Of a stretch of DNA of 64,000 bases, positions 23,133 through 35,633 are shown one piece after another; position 1 is the first letter of the stretch; every line of letters starts with the position of its first letter. The stretch spans positions 1,685,136-1,749,135 of the forward strand of contig JAJVDF010000230.1 in NCBI GenBank assembly GCA_022410635.1. The letters run 5' to 3'. Position numbers and translations under genes: made by a program. This DNA is from Tretioscincus oriximinensis. Taxonomy: Eukaryota > Chordata > Lepidosauria > Squamata > Gymnophthalmidae. The notes beneath the pieces are model-generated. The model made no database searches. It worked only from the letters and a program-made list of their open reading frames with translations, and was not told the DNA's origin.

Positions 23133-25228
23133 TCCTGGCTCCTCATTCTTCAATTTCGAAGTAGCTTCTTGTGGCCCACAATTTTCATACTATTCTAACC
23201 TCAGGCCAGGAGCTACAGTTTAGCTGTTCGTGCTGTGCCACTGCTGCTAGTGGCAAATATCCAATGTGAATAATACTGCTTCGAGTATCCTGGGATGCGC
23301 TCCTAAGATTAGGTAATTTTTTAGGTGGAAAATAGGTACAGTTACTTTCTTAAATCGCAAATGCCTACATAGGCAGACTAGATTGTTTTNAATGATGTAC
23401 GTTTTCATAATCTTTTCATAAAGTTCCCTGTGGTGCTAAAACCAGGAGCCAATGGCTCCCTATTTCTATTTTCAAAGTGGTTTAAAGGAGNGAAGGACAC
23501 ATTTCAAAGCTATTAAAAAAGGAAATATAAGCAAGTACTTAAATCTTCCTGCTTGAACTTTCATTTTCTGTACAATTAAAAGCTCCANGAATTTGCCCCC
23601 TTTTCTCTATGTTAACCATAAGATGCAATTAGTCATACCTTTATGCAAATTTAAAGATGCAGAGACAGGCAGACTTGGAGGAGGAATATGGGAAAATGAA
23701 GTAGGTAATTTAACTGTTACAAATTTTTAATGCATCTCAAGGGATGCTTGAAAATCTGTCTGATTGCACCTTTCATTTACCAAAAATACTTGAACTATAC
23801 AGAGATTAATTTTTAAACAGTTTCACAAAACATTCTGAGAAAGCTGGGTTAATACTGGGCCATATATGGCCTTCAAGAGCATTAAACCCTCAACTATTTT
23901 GTAGCTTGTAGTGGTAGCTGCACAAGAGGCTAATATGCGCAAGGAGGCAAGAAGGGAGAATATTGAGATGGAGGACAAAGGCGATGACAAGTGACGAAGG
24001 GGAAAGGCTACGAATGTGTGTGAACGTGAGAGGGAGATGGTTGGCAGAGTGAAAAATGGAAAATGAAGGAAAGTGCTTAGGACAGTCCTGCCTTCCTGCT
24101 GCTGGGTCATGTGTGTGAACACATTTCATTAAACTGCCTTGACAGATCAAATTTTAACTAACTCATAACAATGAAAGGGTCATGTAGAATGAGAATTATT
24201 TTATTTTATTTTTTAAAAGGCAAAATAAATCTGAATTCTGGCACTAGTGGTGGCATAGACTGGTAACTGGAAAAGCAGCATTCCAATANCCCTTTGTGAA
24301 CAAGCATTCAATATTGTTTTAAATGTAAGTTGATGGATTTGTAAACTACAGGATTATACTTTTAACAGGAAGTGTTGCAGAAATATTGTTAAGTAAGCAA
24401 ATAATAGCAGAAAGTGCAGATCCCATGTGATCTGGAAATCACAGTTCCACCCACAACTCTTGGCTTACATCTCCTTGGCTTTGTGCAATTTAGAAGCACT
24501 TTCTCAGGAATAAACCCAGTGAAAGTATAAAGCAAAGAGATGGTTGCAAGCATGAATTCCACCTATCACACAATGGATATTTTCAAGTGACTCTCATTTT
24601 TAGAAAGAAAAGAGTGTTTTGAGGAAGTAGCAGAGTATTATTACTTGTCAAGGAAGTCAAGGCAGAATTATTCTAAGAAACCTCAACAAGCATTTTTGTT
24701 TTTCTTTCAAAGAAAAGCTTTTCTTCTATGTTCTATACACAATACAGAGCAAAATCTGCTTTCCTTCCTTTTAAGACTGCTTCCATTTTATTCTTTCCCC
24801 ACTTGTAATACAGCAAAAAGTTGTTTAGTGGGCCTAGGTATTAACGTGCTACACTAAATGTGTACATTGACAAATGAACAATAGCCAATGCTTTTCCATA
24901 TCGTTGTATTATGCCTGGTTGAACAGAGGAAGAAAATAGCAGTGACAGCCACGAATCTCAACATTCACCTTTTCTTGGACTTCTGAAAAACTCCAGTATT
25001 TTCCAGCTAACATTTCACTACTCGAGGTGGCAATATGAATCCTTATGTACATGCAAAAGAGCTTGGAAGAGGAACAATTCTTTCTCCTTGCACGTTATGC
25101 CAGTATGGGCACTACTAGCTCCCATGAATCATTGCTTTTACAGGCTACAGGGGAGTAGTTCCTGCTTTTTCTCATTATGGAATCCAATGTTCACTGTGGT
25201 ATCTGCTCAAACTTGTCACTGGTTATGG

Positions 25229-25501
25229 CAGACCTGGGCAAGGGGCAGCCCAAGGGCTGCTTGCAGCCTGCCTACTGTCTCTGACCGGCCAGCCTTTGGG
25301 GGTGTGGTTTTACTGTTATATACAGTATTGGGTAGAATTGAGTTAACTATACTGCTCAAAACAATTAAGGGAACACTTAGTGTTGCACTGTTANGTTAAA
25401 ATGTTCCCTTAATTGTATTGAGCAGTATATATTAGTCCAACCCTCTAAAACCATCCCAGTTTCTCATGTGGCCCCTTGGGAAAATTAATTGCCTGCCCCT
25501 G
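25229..25501. mobile_element. hAT-like short transposon, interrupted by a mariner-like element
   Basis: The ends read CAGACCTGGGCAA on the left and, in reverse complement, CAGGGGCAGGCAA on the right. The flanks are GGTTATGG (25221-25228) and GATTATGG (25502-25509), an 8-bp target duplication with one mismatch. Internal 'CAAGGGCTGCTTGCAGCCTG' and 'CCAAGGGGCCACATGAG' recall the GGCC-rich interior of amniote hAT MITEs. No transposase frame is present. A second element occupies 25352-25425. Confidence 0.65.
25352..25425. mobile_element. Tiny Tc1/mariner-like MITE
   Basis: Terminal inverted repeats of 24 bp, starting CTGCTCAAAACAATTAAG on the left and CTGCTCAATACAATTAAG on the right (reverse complement), differ at one base. 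TA dinucleotides flank both ends (25350-25351 and 25426-25427). Only about 26 bp separates the repeats. The CTGCTCAA..AAGGGAAC terminus is a known Tc1/mariner type of vertebrates. One internal base is N. Confidence 0.8.
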
Positions 25502-25727
25502 GATTATGGTAACTGCAGAAAGAGAGAAAGGAATAAATCTGTAGGGTCATCGTGTAGAAGCTGTCACTTTCATGTACATGCGTGTCCGTGATTGATCACT
25601 AAGGTTCAATCCTCTGGACAAAACAGATGTAAACAATCAAACACCATAGTGACGTAAACACAAATCTTTCACTCAATCTAAAAATGATGAATTAAAAACC
25701 CACAGGATCAATTAAGAATATACACAA

Positions 25728-25915
25728 GTGGAGCCCTGCTGAATGGGGCCAAGGCCCATCTAGTCCAGCACTCAGTCTCATACCAATTGCACCTGGGCAG
25801 CCTGAAGCAGAAGAAGGTAAAATCTTCCTCTGTTCTCAGCTCCCTGCAAATGATATTTCAATAATCCTGCCTCTTGCTCAAGGGATCCACCCTAGTAGCC
25901 ATTTATACCCTTTGT
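25728..25915 (-). repeat. CR1-type LINE 3' end, reverse orientation
   Basis: It holds 'GAGCCCTGCTGAATGGGGCC', 'CCCATCTAGTCCAGCACTC', 'CTGAAGCAGAAGAAGGTAAA' and 'CTCCCTGCAAATGATATTTC', the reverse complement order of the CR1 3' UTR. The tail is short or missing. Confidence 0.75.
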
Positions 25916-26679
25916 GTCCAGTTATGGCAATGCTAAATAAATATAGGTAGCAATGATTACAGTGCAGTGGTAGATCAAACAGTCTGAAAAACAACTGCAT
26001 AGAGATAACCAATCGGGCAAGAAGCAGCCACTCAACAAAACCCCAAAGTAACAAATTTTACAGGATTACATATTGATGAGAATGGTCAGAGATCAATGGA
26101 NGAACAATAGCTGAGGGTTGTCGGTTTAACCATGGAATCTCATGAGAGAAAAAGTAAGTCCCTTTTTAGCCTACCAAAGGCTAAATGTGTAGCCACCAGG
26201 AGTCAGCAACAGTTCAGTACCCCAGCAGCTACATGTCTGATAGCCACCTTAATTAATCTAACACTACCTTTTGTAGGCAGATAAACTTACAAAACTTTNG
26301 CTTCTGCAAGCTGAGCGTTAGCTTGATTTATTTACCATCATCTTCTAATATATTGTCCAGCAGTATTTGTTATTCAAAACTATTCNTCCTTCATTGAAAA
26401 ACACGGCCTACTTCCCACATCCCCCTCATTAGAGCAATCACTGCTTAAGCCTTCAAATTTTATTCTCTTCTATGACAACTGGCTGCCTATTCAATATTTG
26501 TTCTGTTTTATTTTCAACAGTAGCTTGCTATTTGTAAAAGCTATGATGGATTGTCAGTTCTGTTCAGCTTCCTTAAGTCTGGTAGAAGTCATGGGTCTGT
26601 GCTTACCGGCAGGTGACTTCCATTTACTACAGTGTCACTTTGAACCTTTTTGCACTTACCTTTGGAGCACTCCCAAATA

Positions 26680-27251
26680 AGAGAAGACTGATAGGAGACG
26701 TGATAGCTGTCTACAAGTATCTGAAAGGCTGTCACAAAGCAGAGGGCTCAGCCCTGTTACTACTGGCACAAGGAAAGGACAAGAAATAATGGGATGAAAC
26801 TGCAAGGAAGTAGATACACATTAAATATCAGGAACAAAAATTCTGGCAGGGTGAATAAATTCTGGCAATGGAATAAATTGCCACAAGAGGTGATGAGTTC
26901 TCCTTTGGTGCAAATCTTAAAACAGAAGTCTGATAGTCCAGCAAAGGAGCTTGCAGCNCTTTGAGACTAACTTGAGAAAAGTGGTTGGCATAAGGTTTCG
27001 TAGACAGGTCTACTTCTTCAGATGCAAGAAGAAGTAGACCTGTCTACGAAAGCTTATGCCAACCACTTTTCTCAAGTTAGTCTCAAAGTGCTGCTAGCTC
27101 CTTTGCTGGACTTTCTGCTAGACTAACACGGCTATTTCTCTGAAAAAGAAGTCTGATAGCCACCTAGCGGGATGGTTTAGTGAATCCTGCATTGAGCAGA
27201 GAATTGGACGCCATGACCCTGGAGGACCATTCCAGCTCTAGGATTCTGTAC
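26680..27251 (+). repeat. CR1 LINE ORF2 end and 3' tail, split by an insertion
   Basis: The first part (26680-26936) translates in one frame as a degraded CR1 ORF2 C-terminal region ('GDVIAVYKYLKGCHKAEG'). The second part (27147-27251) ends with 'ACCATTCCAGCTCTAGGATT' and a CTGTA tail, the bird-type CR1 end. The two halves are separated by a foldback element with a 13-bp target duplication. Confidence 0.85.
26937..27146. mobile_element. Foldback SINE-like element with 13-bp target duplication
   Basis: Left arm (from 26937) and right arm (to about 27110) are inverted copies about 83 bp long with only a few mismatches. They share 'CTTTGAGACTAACTTGAG', 'AAAAGTGGTTGGCATAAG' and 'TAGACAGGTCTACTTCTTC'. 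The right side continues to 'CGGCTATTTCTCTGAAAA'. The flanks AGAAGTCTGATAG at 26924-26936 and 27147-27159 are identical. Other copies or arms are at 9284, 37655, 42626, 43895 and 51344. Repeats of this AAGAAGTRGAC..CGAAAGCT type are widespread in reptiles. I do not name the family. Confidence 0.85.
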
Positions 27252-27701
27252 TCCAGGCATTGTGGGCACAGGGACAGGTCTGTTTCTAACCAGGGGTGCA
27301 GGACAGCAGTAAGGTAGGTTTTCTAGTTCAACCTGGCTCAGACCCACCACCCCTTGCATTTGGTCATGTGCTATTTGTGGGCGCTATGTGTGAAGTCTGC
27401 ATACCTTTGCAAAATCCACACTTCTATAGAGCTGCTCAGTTGTCTATAAAGCTGTTGACTGTTTTTAAGCAATCTATGGAAGAAAATGAACAGGACAGAA
27501 GGAAGACAACTTCCACTCCCTAGAGAATAATGGGGTGATGCTAATTTCTGCCAGCCAGTCTGCCAGGTGCAGGCAGGGCTTAGAATGCCTCATCCCTCCT
27601 CAGTTTTGTGGGTTTCTTTTTTTCACCCCAAACTGTTTCCTTGACCCCATTCTAAAACTACCTTCGCACGGAGGCAGTGGCAGCAGTTCAGGGAGAGCGC
27701 C

Positions 27702-27990
27702 TGCAGCACCATCTTTCAGTGAGTGGGAGTGAGAGAGCAGCCAATCAGAAAGACGGTACTTGGACACTTTAATTTCTGCAGCACCATCTTTCTGCCTGGC
27801 TGCTCTTCCATAATCAGCTGCCCACAGCCAAACTCCAGGTGCTGGAATGAAAGGAGGGAAAGGAGGGAAGGAGAAAGAGTGGCCTGGGAAAGGAAGAAAG
27901 TAAAGATGGATTGGGTGGAGGGAGAAAGGGCTGGAGCAATTGGGCGGCGGGATGGGTGGCGTTAAGGGATGGAGGAAGTGGGTAGAAGAA
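27702..27990. repeat. Direct repeat pair and purine-rich tract
   Basis: 'CTGCAGCACCATCTTTC' occurs at about 27702 and again at about 27776. Downstream, 27845-27990 is almost all G and A on the plus strand ('AAAGGAGGGAAAGGAGGGAA'), about 145 nt. The frames through it encode only low-complexity proline- or glutamate-rich peptides. I see no gene. Confidence 0.6.
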
Positions 27991-30464
27991 ACCCAAGCCC
28001 ACATCTGAGGCTTTTTAACTAGTTAAAAATAACTTCCAAATCTTTAATTTGATACATGGTCATTTCATAACTAAATATTGCCTCTTGGTTTGGTTATTTT
28101 CTACTTGGAGCCTTTTCTTCTACTTTAAGCCTTTACTTAAAAAAGATTAAATGTCTCTTTGAGCATGTGAAAGAAGTCTGATTTGAAATATATAGCACAA
28201 ACGCTTAAAGGCAGGCTAAAACAAATGTCCCAGCACTTCAGTATTTTATCTGATAACACTGAACAGGGGAAAAGAAGAATATGGACCCACAGAGTAACTA
28301 TAATCCATACTAAGATCTAAACACAGTTCAAGGGCCTTAAAATTGAAATCTGCTCAGTTTCACAACTCCTGAGACTACACGGGGCATGAGGGCACAGAGA
28401 GAGACNTTATCCCCTTCCACGGCAATAAAAATCAGTGTATGAGAATCAGTCATTTGTGCTATATATTTCAAATCAGAGCTCTCTCACACGTTTGAAGAGG
28501 GGATGACAGTGGAATCTTCTACCATTCTCCAGGACTTACTGAGACTAAGGCTGCATTCCCCATTAAGGATATTTAGTGAGTTGGCAGCACATCATGTAGA
28601 ATTTGCTCCATTTACTCATGGAGGTTCAGCCATCCACTCTTCTTTTTGCTCATTTTGTCCAATTCAGCAGCATAATCTGAAAGAAAAGTGGGGTGTTCCT
28701 TGCAAGGCTTTGGGCCTTGCTGTAAGAAGCTAGGAATTGTAGCAAGACAAGCACAGCAATTAACTTCTGGGGCTTGTGATGTCATGAGAATTCTGCATGT
28801 AACGAGGACAGAGAGGGAACTGCAAGGAACATTGGGGTTATGGGAATGTTTCACTTTTAAAAGAAATAGCCATTTTAAACTTGTAATGGGGAAGCAGCCT
28901 ATGACAACAGTCCAACCCACCAGAGACTAGTAACAGTGGAAACACTCCCTAAGTAGTTCTACTGTATGGATCTCTAGTGCGGAAACAATTTTTAGTACGT
29001 GTTTAGACTTACTGGGCATTCCTTTTTAGTTCATGGGTTGATCCGAATAACTGATTACTAACTATTTTGCTGAGGAGTTAAATATATAAAGGTTAGTACA
29101 ACCAGCCATGTGAATCTTCTACAAACATTTTCTGTAGGTGAAAAGAGAATGAGATGCATACTTCTGTGCTTTCCAATAGCACTTGCTGACTATATCCAGA
29201 AAACTCATGTTCCCCATAATTTTTTAATTTTGTTTTCTCAGTGTAGTGCAAATTCAGAAAACCTTTTTCCTGACAATAAAATAGTACCTATTTGTAGATT
29301 TGATGTGTCAGTTGCCTCAACGTACATTATGACCGCAGTGTGATCTATCTTTTTACTGAATGACCAGAGCTTACCACTAAAGGGACAGATCACCCGACTT
29401 TGCACCTGTACATAAGAGTCATGGACCTGCTTCCATTTGGACACCAACATGAAATGTTTGCCAGTTATCTCACTCCGAAGAGAAACCATTCTATTCCTCC
29501 ATTGCATCCAACTANTGTTGTGTAAAGTTAGAGGACTAAACTAGAACAGTATTTTTAAAATTGAATCTCTTTTTAGTTATATTTACTATTTTGAGTCATA
29601 AACCTCCTTTCAGAGTTGTTGTGGGGATACAACAATATTCCCCATCAATAATTAAAATATTAGCATAATAAAAGTGTACTCTCTTGACTGTCTAGAAAAG
29701 CAGAGGNTCAATGCCATGAGACCCAAAATCTCTACACTTGACTTATGCAGGACTACATAGAAAAGGCAATACTATCAAGGCAATGGAAACACATACAGCA
29801 CCTCTAGTGCCTTCTATGGCCATGCCCTCAGGTATTTGACCGTTCTTATTAAAGAGTTAATACAGCTTTGAAAAAAGGGAGTCACATCTGGAAATAGTGT
29901 ACACTTTTCAATTCTAGCTTCATTATAATAAATTCAAGTCCAAGCTGTTGCCAGGAGCCCTCCCATTATCAAAGTCTCCTGGAAAATCTAGGCGTGGTAC
30001 AAATAACTCCATGTGTCTTTCCAGAGGAAACAGCCAGGGCTCTATGAGCATTGAGTTATTGAAACTGTAAACCTGGCTGCTGGCCATTGAGCAGAGTTAG
30101 CTCACGCATGCTAGGACACAATCGTTCCATGGATCAATTTAGGCTGCAAACTGACAATACTAGATTTCCTTTCCGTGCACTGCAAAGTCTGAAATCCAAG
30201 TGTCTTTAAAGAAGAAAGCAAAAGCAGGAAACATTGGTTTTGTTAAATTATCCCGGTTGGGTGGGGGAAGAAATGAGCCATATTAAAGTGGTTGCCTCTT
30301 GTGCACACCAGGTGCTTCATCTTATTGCCTACAATAGGTGCGTTAATCACCATCTCTGTGCNTGTTCAGAAAATGCTTGAAGATGCACCTCTTTGGCCTG
30401 GCCTTTGGCTGAGAAAACTACTGTCCCTCCCCCAATTTTTACATGAGGTTGTTTTTAATATACT

Positions 30465-30542
30465 ATGTTTGTATTGTTAACCGCCCTGAGACCTTTGGTA
30501 TAGGGTGGTATAAAAATGTAAATAAATAAATAAATAAAATTC
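30465..30542 (+). repeat. L2-like retroelement 3' end
   Basis: 'TTGTTAACCGCCCTGAGACC', 'TTTGGTATAGGGTGGTATAA' and a clean (AAAT)n tail. This is the least diverged of the five tails of this type in the window. Confidence 0.7.
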
Positions 30543-31714
30543 AATAGCTTTCTTGGTTGGCCAGAAAGAAGACGTGCGACAGAGCCAGTGCCTTCATGGA
30601 ACTTCAATATTCAACTTTTCTCTTTGGCAATAGTTTTTCTCCAACAAGGGGGAAACATACTTTCATCACCAGAAATTCAGAATGACAACACACAAAAACC
30701 TGTAGCAGAATACTTAATATACCTCGTTATACTCTACTTGACTCATCACCACCCATTGACGTACTGAGATTGCTATAAATGTCTGTTTCTAACCTAGGCA
30801 GTTATTCACTGCATCTAAAGAAGTAGACCAAAAGCTCAAGCTACCCACCTTTTTTCTTACTGGTTTCATCTCTATTAGGACTTCTGAATCACATTACTAT
30901 TGTTTTTAACAGTATAAATCAACCTAGGAATGGTCCACAGTTAACTACTTTTGGCAAGAAAAAACACAAGCACTGGCTTGATACAATGAACTATGAGTTT
31001 TTGAATCCTAACTGCATCGGGCACCTTTGCTAAAGTTAGGCTTCCCAGAGTTAATTCTAACCAAATCCAAGAACACACTCATACTTCTCCCTTGAGCTAT
31101 CTTTATTTCATTTCTGCTCCTGGCCATGGTATCATCTGACTGGGCCAGCCTCCAAGATCAAAGGTAGCAGCTGAACACAAGAAATTTGTTCCATCACTGC
31201 CTCCAGCTAACAGGTGCTGCTTAGCAGTTAGATGGTTTAATAAATGCAAGAAAAATAAACCCCCAGAAAAACACCATTTCATAGTTGCATGAACAGTGCC
31301 TCACAGTGGTCATTTTGAAGATAAAAATAATAATGATTGAAAACTTACAAAGGAAGAAGTTGTCCATAATCTCCCCAGCTATTCAGCTACTAACAGACAA
31401 TTTACTCTGGCTGTTATCACAAAAATGTTCATTCCAACAGGATATACCAATTCAGTTAATAGAATCATTCCAGCATTCTGCCCTCTGCCTAGGTCTTCAT
31501 CAACCTGAATAATATGGCTCTCTGCAACTTCATTCCCCATTGTGAACTTTCCATTTAGTTCTTTTAATTGGTTATAAAATCACAATAGACCCTAATTTAA
31601 AAATTACCCATGCTTTAACTGGTTATTTTCACCTACATGTAAGCTGGCAGGGTCAGAGAATTTAACTTCCCTTTGGCTGGAAAAACTGCTCTCTTCCCTA
31701 CTTTCAGATGTTGT

Positions 31715-31792
31715 TGTTTTGGTGTTTATTGTTAACTGCCTTGAGACCCTCGAGTGTAGAGCAGTATAGAAATATAAATACATAAAATTAGT
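31715..31792 (+). repeat. L2-like retroelement 3' end
   Basis: 'TTATTGTTAACTGCCTTGAG', 'ACCCTCGAGTGTAGAGCAGT' and 'ATAGAAATATAAATACATAA', a diverged version of the 30.5 kb tail. Confidence 0.55.
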
Positions 31793-34700
31793 ATTAAACA
31801 TGAATGACATCTTGGTAGGCAACAAGGTTCATTCTTTTAGGTGCTTAACAATTCAGGCTTAAACAATACATCTTACCAACATATCCAGCAGTTTGCTAAA
31901 ATATTGTGCAATTATTCTGCTTGGAAAGGAATTCCTTTGATCTTCTGTAACATGAGAATTGTCCTTCCTCACACACCTTTANAAATATCACTTCTCAGCA
32001 CCCCTCAGATTTATCTTTCATCAAAATCTCACCTGGATACAGCCACGGTCTTCAAAAAATGACCCCTCATCTCGAATGCAGCATTTGCTTTCGTCTCTTC
32101 TTTTTTGCTTTTAAAGCTGAGAACATGAGGGGCAAAAACTCAAAAGAGATTTTGTAACAATTTTGCTTGAAACCAGTCAAGCCTATTTTTTTATTTTTTT
32201 ATCTTAAAAAACAAACAAATGGCACCATTTAATGTATGAATGATCTTTACCAGGCTACAACTAACGTCATCAAAAAGTCCCTCATATTCACCCACCCACC
32301 TATCCCATAACATACAGATTGATATAAGTTTACATACAATTAGACATTAAAACATAATCTGAACAATTGCAAATGAATGTAAGGCCCTTCCCTATCAGAG
32401 GTCAATAGAGTTGACTTTTATAAGCAAAAATGTATTTATTCCCNACAGTGAAAAACTATTACTCTGGCATGTGCCTATGAAGCTTTGCGGAAGACAAACA
32501 TATGGTAGTGTTTGATTTGTTTGTTATGCTATGAAAAATACTTTATTAATATTAGAAATGTTTTATGTTTTATCTCAAGTCCAAATATGAATCCTTAAGA
32601 TTCTTGGTCTATAACACTCTTCATTCTGAACAATAGTAATACTGACTTTAACCAATATAAATTGGTCCAACAACACCTCTGGAGCATTTAGATTAAGAAA
32701 GGTTGAAACACGACAACTGAACTGAATTATTTTAGTTTATCAACAATTTAGTTTGTAAAAAAGGTCCCTTAATTGTAAATAGGTCCTGTGATAATATTTG
32801 AGACACTGTTATATGTGGGAGTCTTCATTCCTAATACTTCAATAATATGCCCGGGAAACTGTTTATTTTGTGAAGATTCTACTAGAAAATAGTAAAGGAA
32901 GCTAATTTTATCAGCAGTTGGNCTTCTAATGTTTCTAAATTAACATTGGAAAGAGTTTGGGATTGGAAATTAAGCAATCCACAAGTAACAGAGGGACAAA
33001 CTGATACTATTTCTCTTTATGCTAAAAATGTTTGGATAACATTGTATTAATGCTACTAGATGGCAAAAGAACTGTCAGTAAACAAAAAGAAAATAGGAGA
33101 AATAAAAATAACACAGAAAAATACCCCATTTTCCTATGGAACAAAAACATAAATCTTATAAAAGGTATGGACTGAAGAAACCTGCTAGAATGAAAAAGTA
33201 AACATATGTTTTCAAACAGTACCAAAATATGTTATTAGGGGGAAAATGTGATTATTTATTTTCAAAGGGGAAAATTAGAACTTTCTGCTGATAGTTCCTT
33301 CATGGGAAGATTTCAGAAACCATATATAGTGGAATTCAGCCATTGAGAATTCTACTTGGGATCAGTAATGTACAAATAGGAAGATCTGGGAAGCTACAAC
33401 ATCTCTTTTGCCCGCTGAAAATGAAGATGAATTTTTTTAAAATATCAGGTTGATTTAAGAGTTAAAAGGGAATTGGAAAACTTTAATCATACCCTCCACA
33501 TCTGAGTGTAGTTTTAAAATATTCCGTTCTGTTTTAAACGAAACACTTCTTAGTTGTTCTGAACACAAATAAATGCAGGAACACAAATAAAAGCAGCAGC
33601 TACACACATGCATTTTCCTAAAGGTATGCAACAACCTCTGTTTTGATAGAATCAAATCAAGTAAAGAAGCTAAGGACTGTTAAGCACTTTGAACAAGAGT
33701 TCTGGCCCCTCTAATGCATCTAAAGCTGGGAAATATGCAGGTGATCCATCCAGAATTTTAGTGGGGAACTGTCCGATACCATTGTTCATGTAATAGCATC
33801 ATTATTGCTGCCCTTATTGGCAGGATTGCATTATGCTTGTACAAAATGTCACACAGAGGTTATCTGTACCACATAATGACACTGGGGACAAACATAATAG
33901 GCCTCTATTTTCAAAGTTGGCAATCATAACAATTGCTGCATGAAGTTGAGCTTCCCGCTCAGTTTCTATGAGGGTCTCTTGTGCACTACTTGGCCTTAGT
34001 TGCAATTTAGGGGCTGGACTTGATACATAAAGTACATGATAATTCTTAACCTCTATACTCAGTTCAACTGTGTGGAAGAGAGGTTTGGCCACAAGCCTAC
34101 TTTTCTATGCTTGTTTTTCTGCACATNCTGTAAGTAATAACAATGAGGAATGGCTCAGAGTTCTACAACACTGTCTTACGAACTTTTTTCCAGGGATAAG
34201 CACCAAACATCTGTCTGCATTTCTGAAATACAAACTGATGATCTATTTGTACTCCTATTGTTCCCAAAGTACAAATAGATTACCATAAGATTGACACAAT
34301 CTCAATCTGAGTTCACGTTAATTAAAAAAATCTTGTAGCGTTGCAAATGGTGAAGACATCAGGTTCCCACATGCTTTTTGACCTAAAGAGGTTAGACTAG
34401 TTGACATGAATCTAAACNACTTTTAAGACCCAGACTATACTAGCCTATATTCAGTCACCCCATGAACAAGTTTGCTTTAGGAAACAGTTCATACAGGCAA
34501 ATTGAAAAATAACAGATACATTATGGAATGTGCCATCATCTTTTCTCATGGAGTATGGTTCCTGCTGCAGTTTCTATAATTGAAAGCCTGTTTTAGAAAT
34601 TATTAGCACCACCTGAAGGTTACTTGCCTTGTAGCTAACCCTGAGCAGCCCCAATAACACATTGGACAACTTCCACAAACCTATTTGACAGTCTTACTGT

Positions 34701-34895
34701 GACTTCAATGATGTCCAGAATGAAATACTGAGAATATTAAAAAATCCTAACGGTTATTCATCAAGGATATCCTAACATAACATCTGTTTATTTACTCAAA
34801 TGAAACTATGCTACTGTAAAATATAAGCTATCAGAGCAAACAGACTCTCTTAGCACGTATGTGCACATATCTTCAGATGAAGATCTTTTATAACA

Positions 34896-34940
34896 CACGT
34901 AGTAGACAACTATATTGTCACGTAGTAGACAACTATATTG
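34896..34940. repeat. 23-bp tandem duplication
   Basis: 'CACGTAGTAGACAACTATAT' plus three bases is present twice head to tail, essentially perfectly. It is non-coding and within the probable SH3PXD2B 3' UTR. Confidence 0.9.
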
Positions 34941-35633
34941 CCAGAAGGATTGTTCAAATATGCAACAAAGGCACCAATTTATGGATGAAGAACTATCTGC
35001 CACGTGATACTCGCTGTGGTATCAAATTATTTACTTATAGTTTGTCACTGAACATCTAGGCACACTGATTATAATTGACATAAAAATGGTATGGAACATA
35101 TGTTTTTTTTAAAAAAAGTGAGTTAAAACAATGTATTTTCACATTCTCACTTTCTTTCTTTGGTTAATATAATTGATTTTCTAAAAATCAGTTTAAATAC
35201 AGATTCTATCCCTGTACTGCTGAAAACAGGTTCATGGGTACCAAAGTATTTTATATTTTGTAACTTCAGTTTTGCTTGATGTTGTTTGTGCCACAACCCT
35301 GTGAGTGAGTGTGTGTGTATAAAAATTAAATTTATGTGAGGAAGGCTGATCAAAACTACAGTGACTAAGAAAGGAATTGGGATTTCCTTATGAGAATGTG
35401 TTCAAGGAACAAACGATTAAGTAAAAAAATGGTAGTAAAACAGTGAGACAATCTGTTCCTCTTGTAACCCTCACATATTTCTTGCAAAAATTACAAATTA
35501 AAATGTGTGGTATCCCAGATACTTTTAAAAAATAGATCCAGCCTTATGAAAAACTATAAATAAACTATTTAAATATTTTGGTATTTAAATGAGGAATGTT
35601 GAGCGGCTGCTTAAAATGAAAGCAAGATAGCAA

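Larger units (their letters stand above)
23133..31100. other. Intergenic region between two convergent genes
   Basis: No exon, promoter or conserved coding frame was recognised. It contains nested DNA transposons (25.2-25.5 kb), CR1 fragments (25.7 and 26.7-27.25 kb), a purine-rich tract (27.85-27.99 kb) and an L2-like tail (30.5 kb), listed separately. The stretches 23133-25220 and 28000-30460 show nothing identifiable apart from AT-rich unique-looking sequence and scattered Ns. Confidence 0.7.
31102..35633 (-). other. SH3PXD2B: SH3PXD2B 3' UTR (probable)
   Basis: Downstream of the TAG on the minus strand there is no coding signal. Minus-strand AATAAA candidates read as TTTATT at 34787-34792, about 33252, about 32427 and 31102-31107. 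The farthest would give a UTR of about 4.5 kb, close to the long 3' UTR I recall for the human gene. The choice among them is not settled by sequence alone. An L2-like tail lies inside at 31715, with a 23-bp tandem duplication at 34896 and a 12-bp inverted repeat at 34241-34280. Confidence 0.45.

Noticed and set aside
27600..28004. 134-codon proline-rich open frame on the - strand
   Set aside because: It is produced by the purine-rich tract on the other strand. No start context, domain or splice partner was found.
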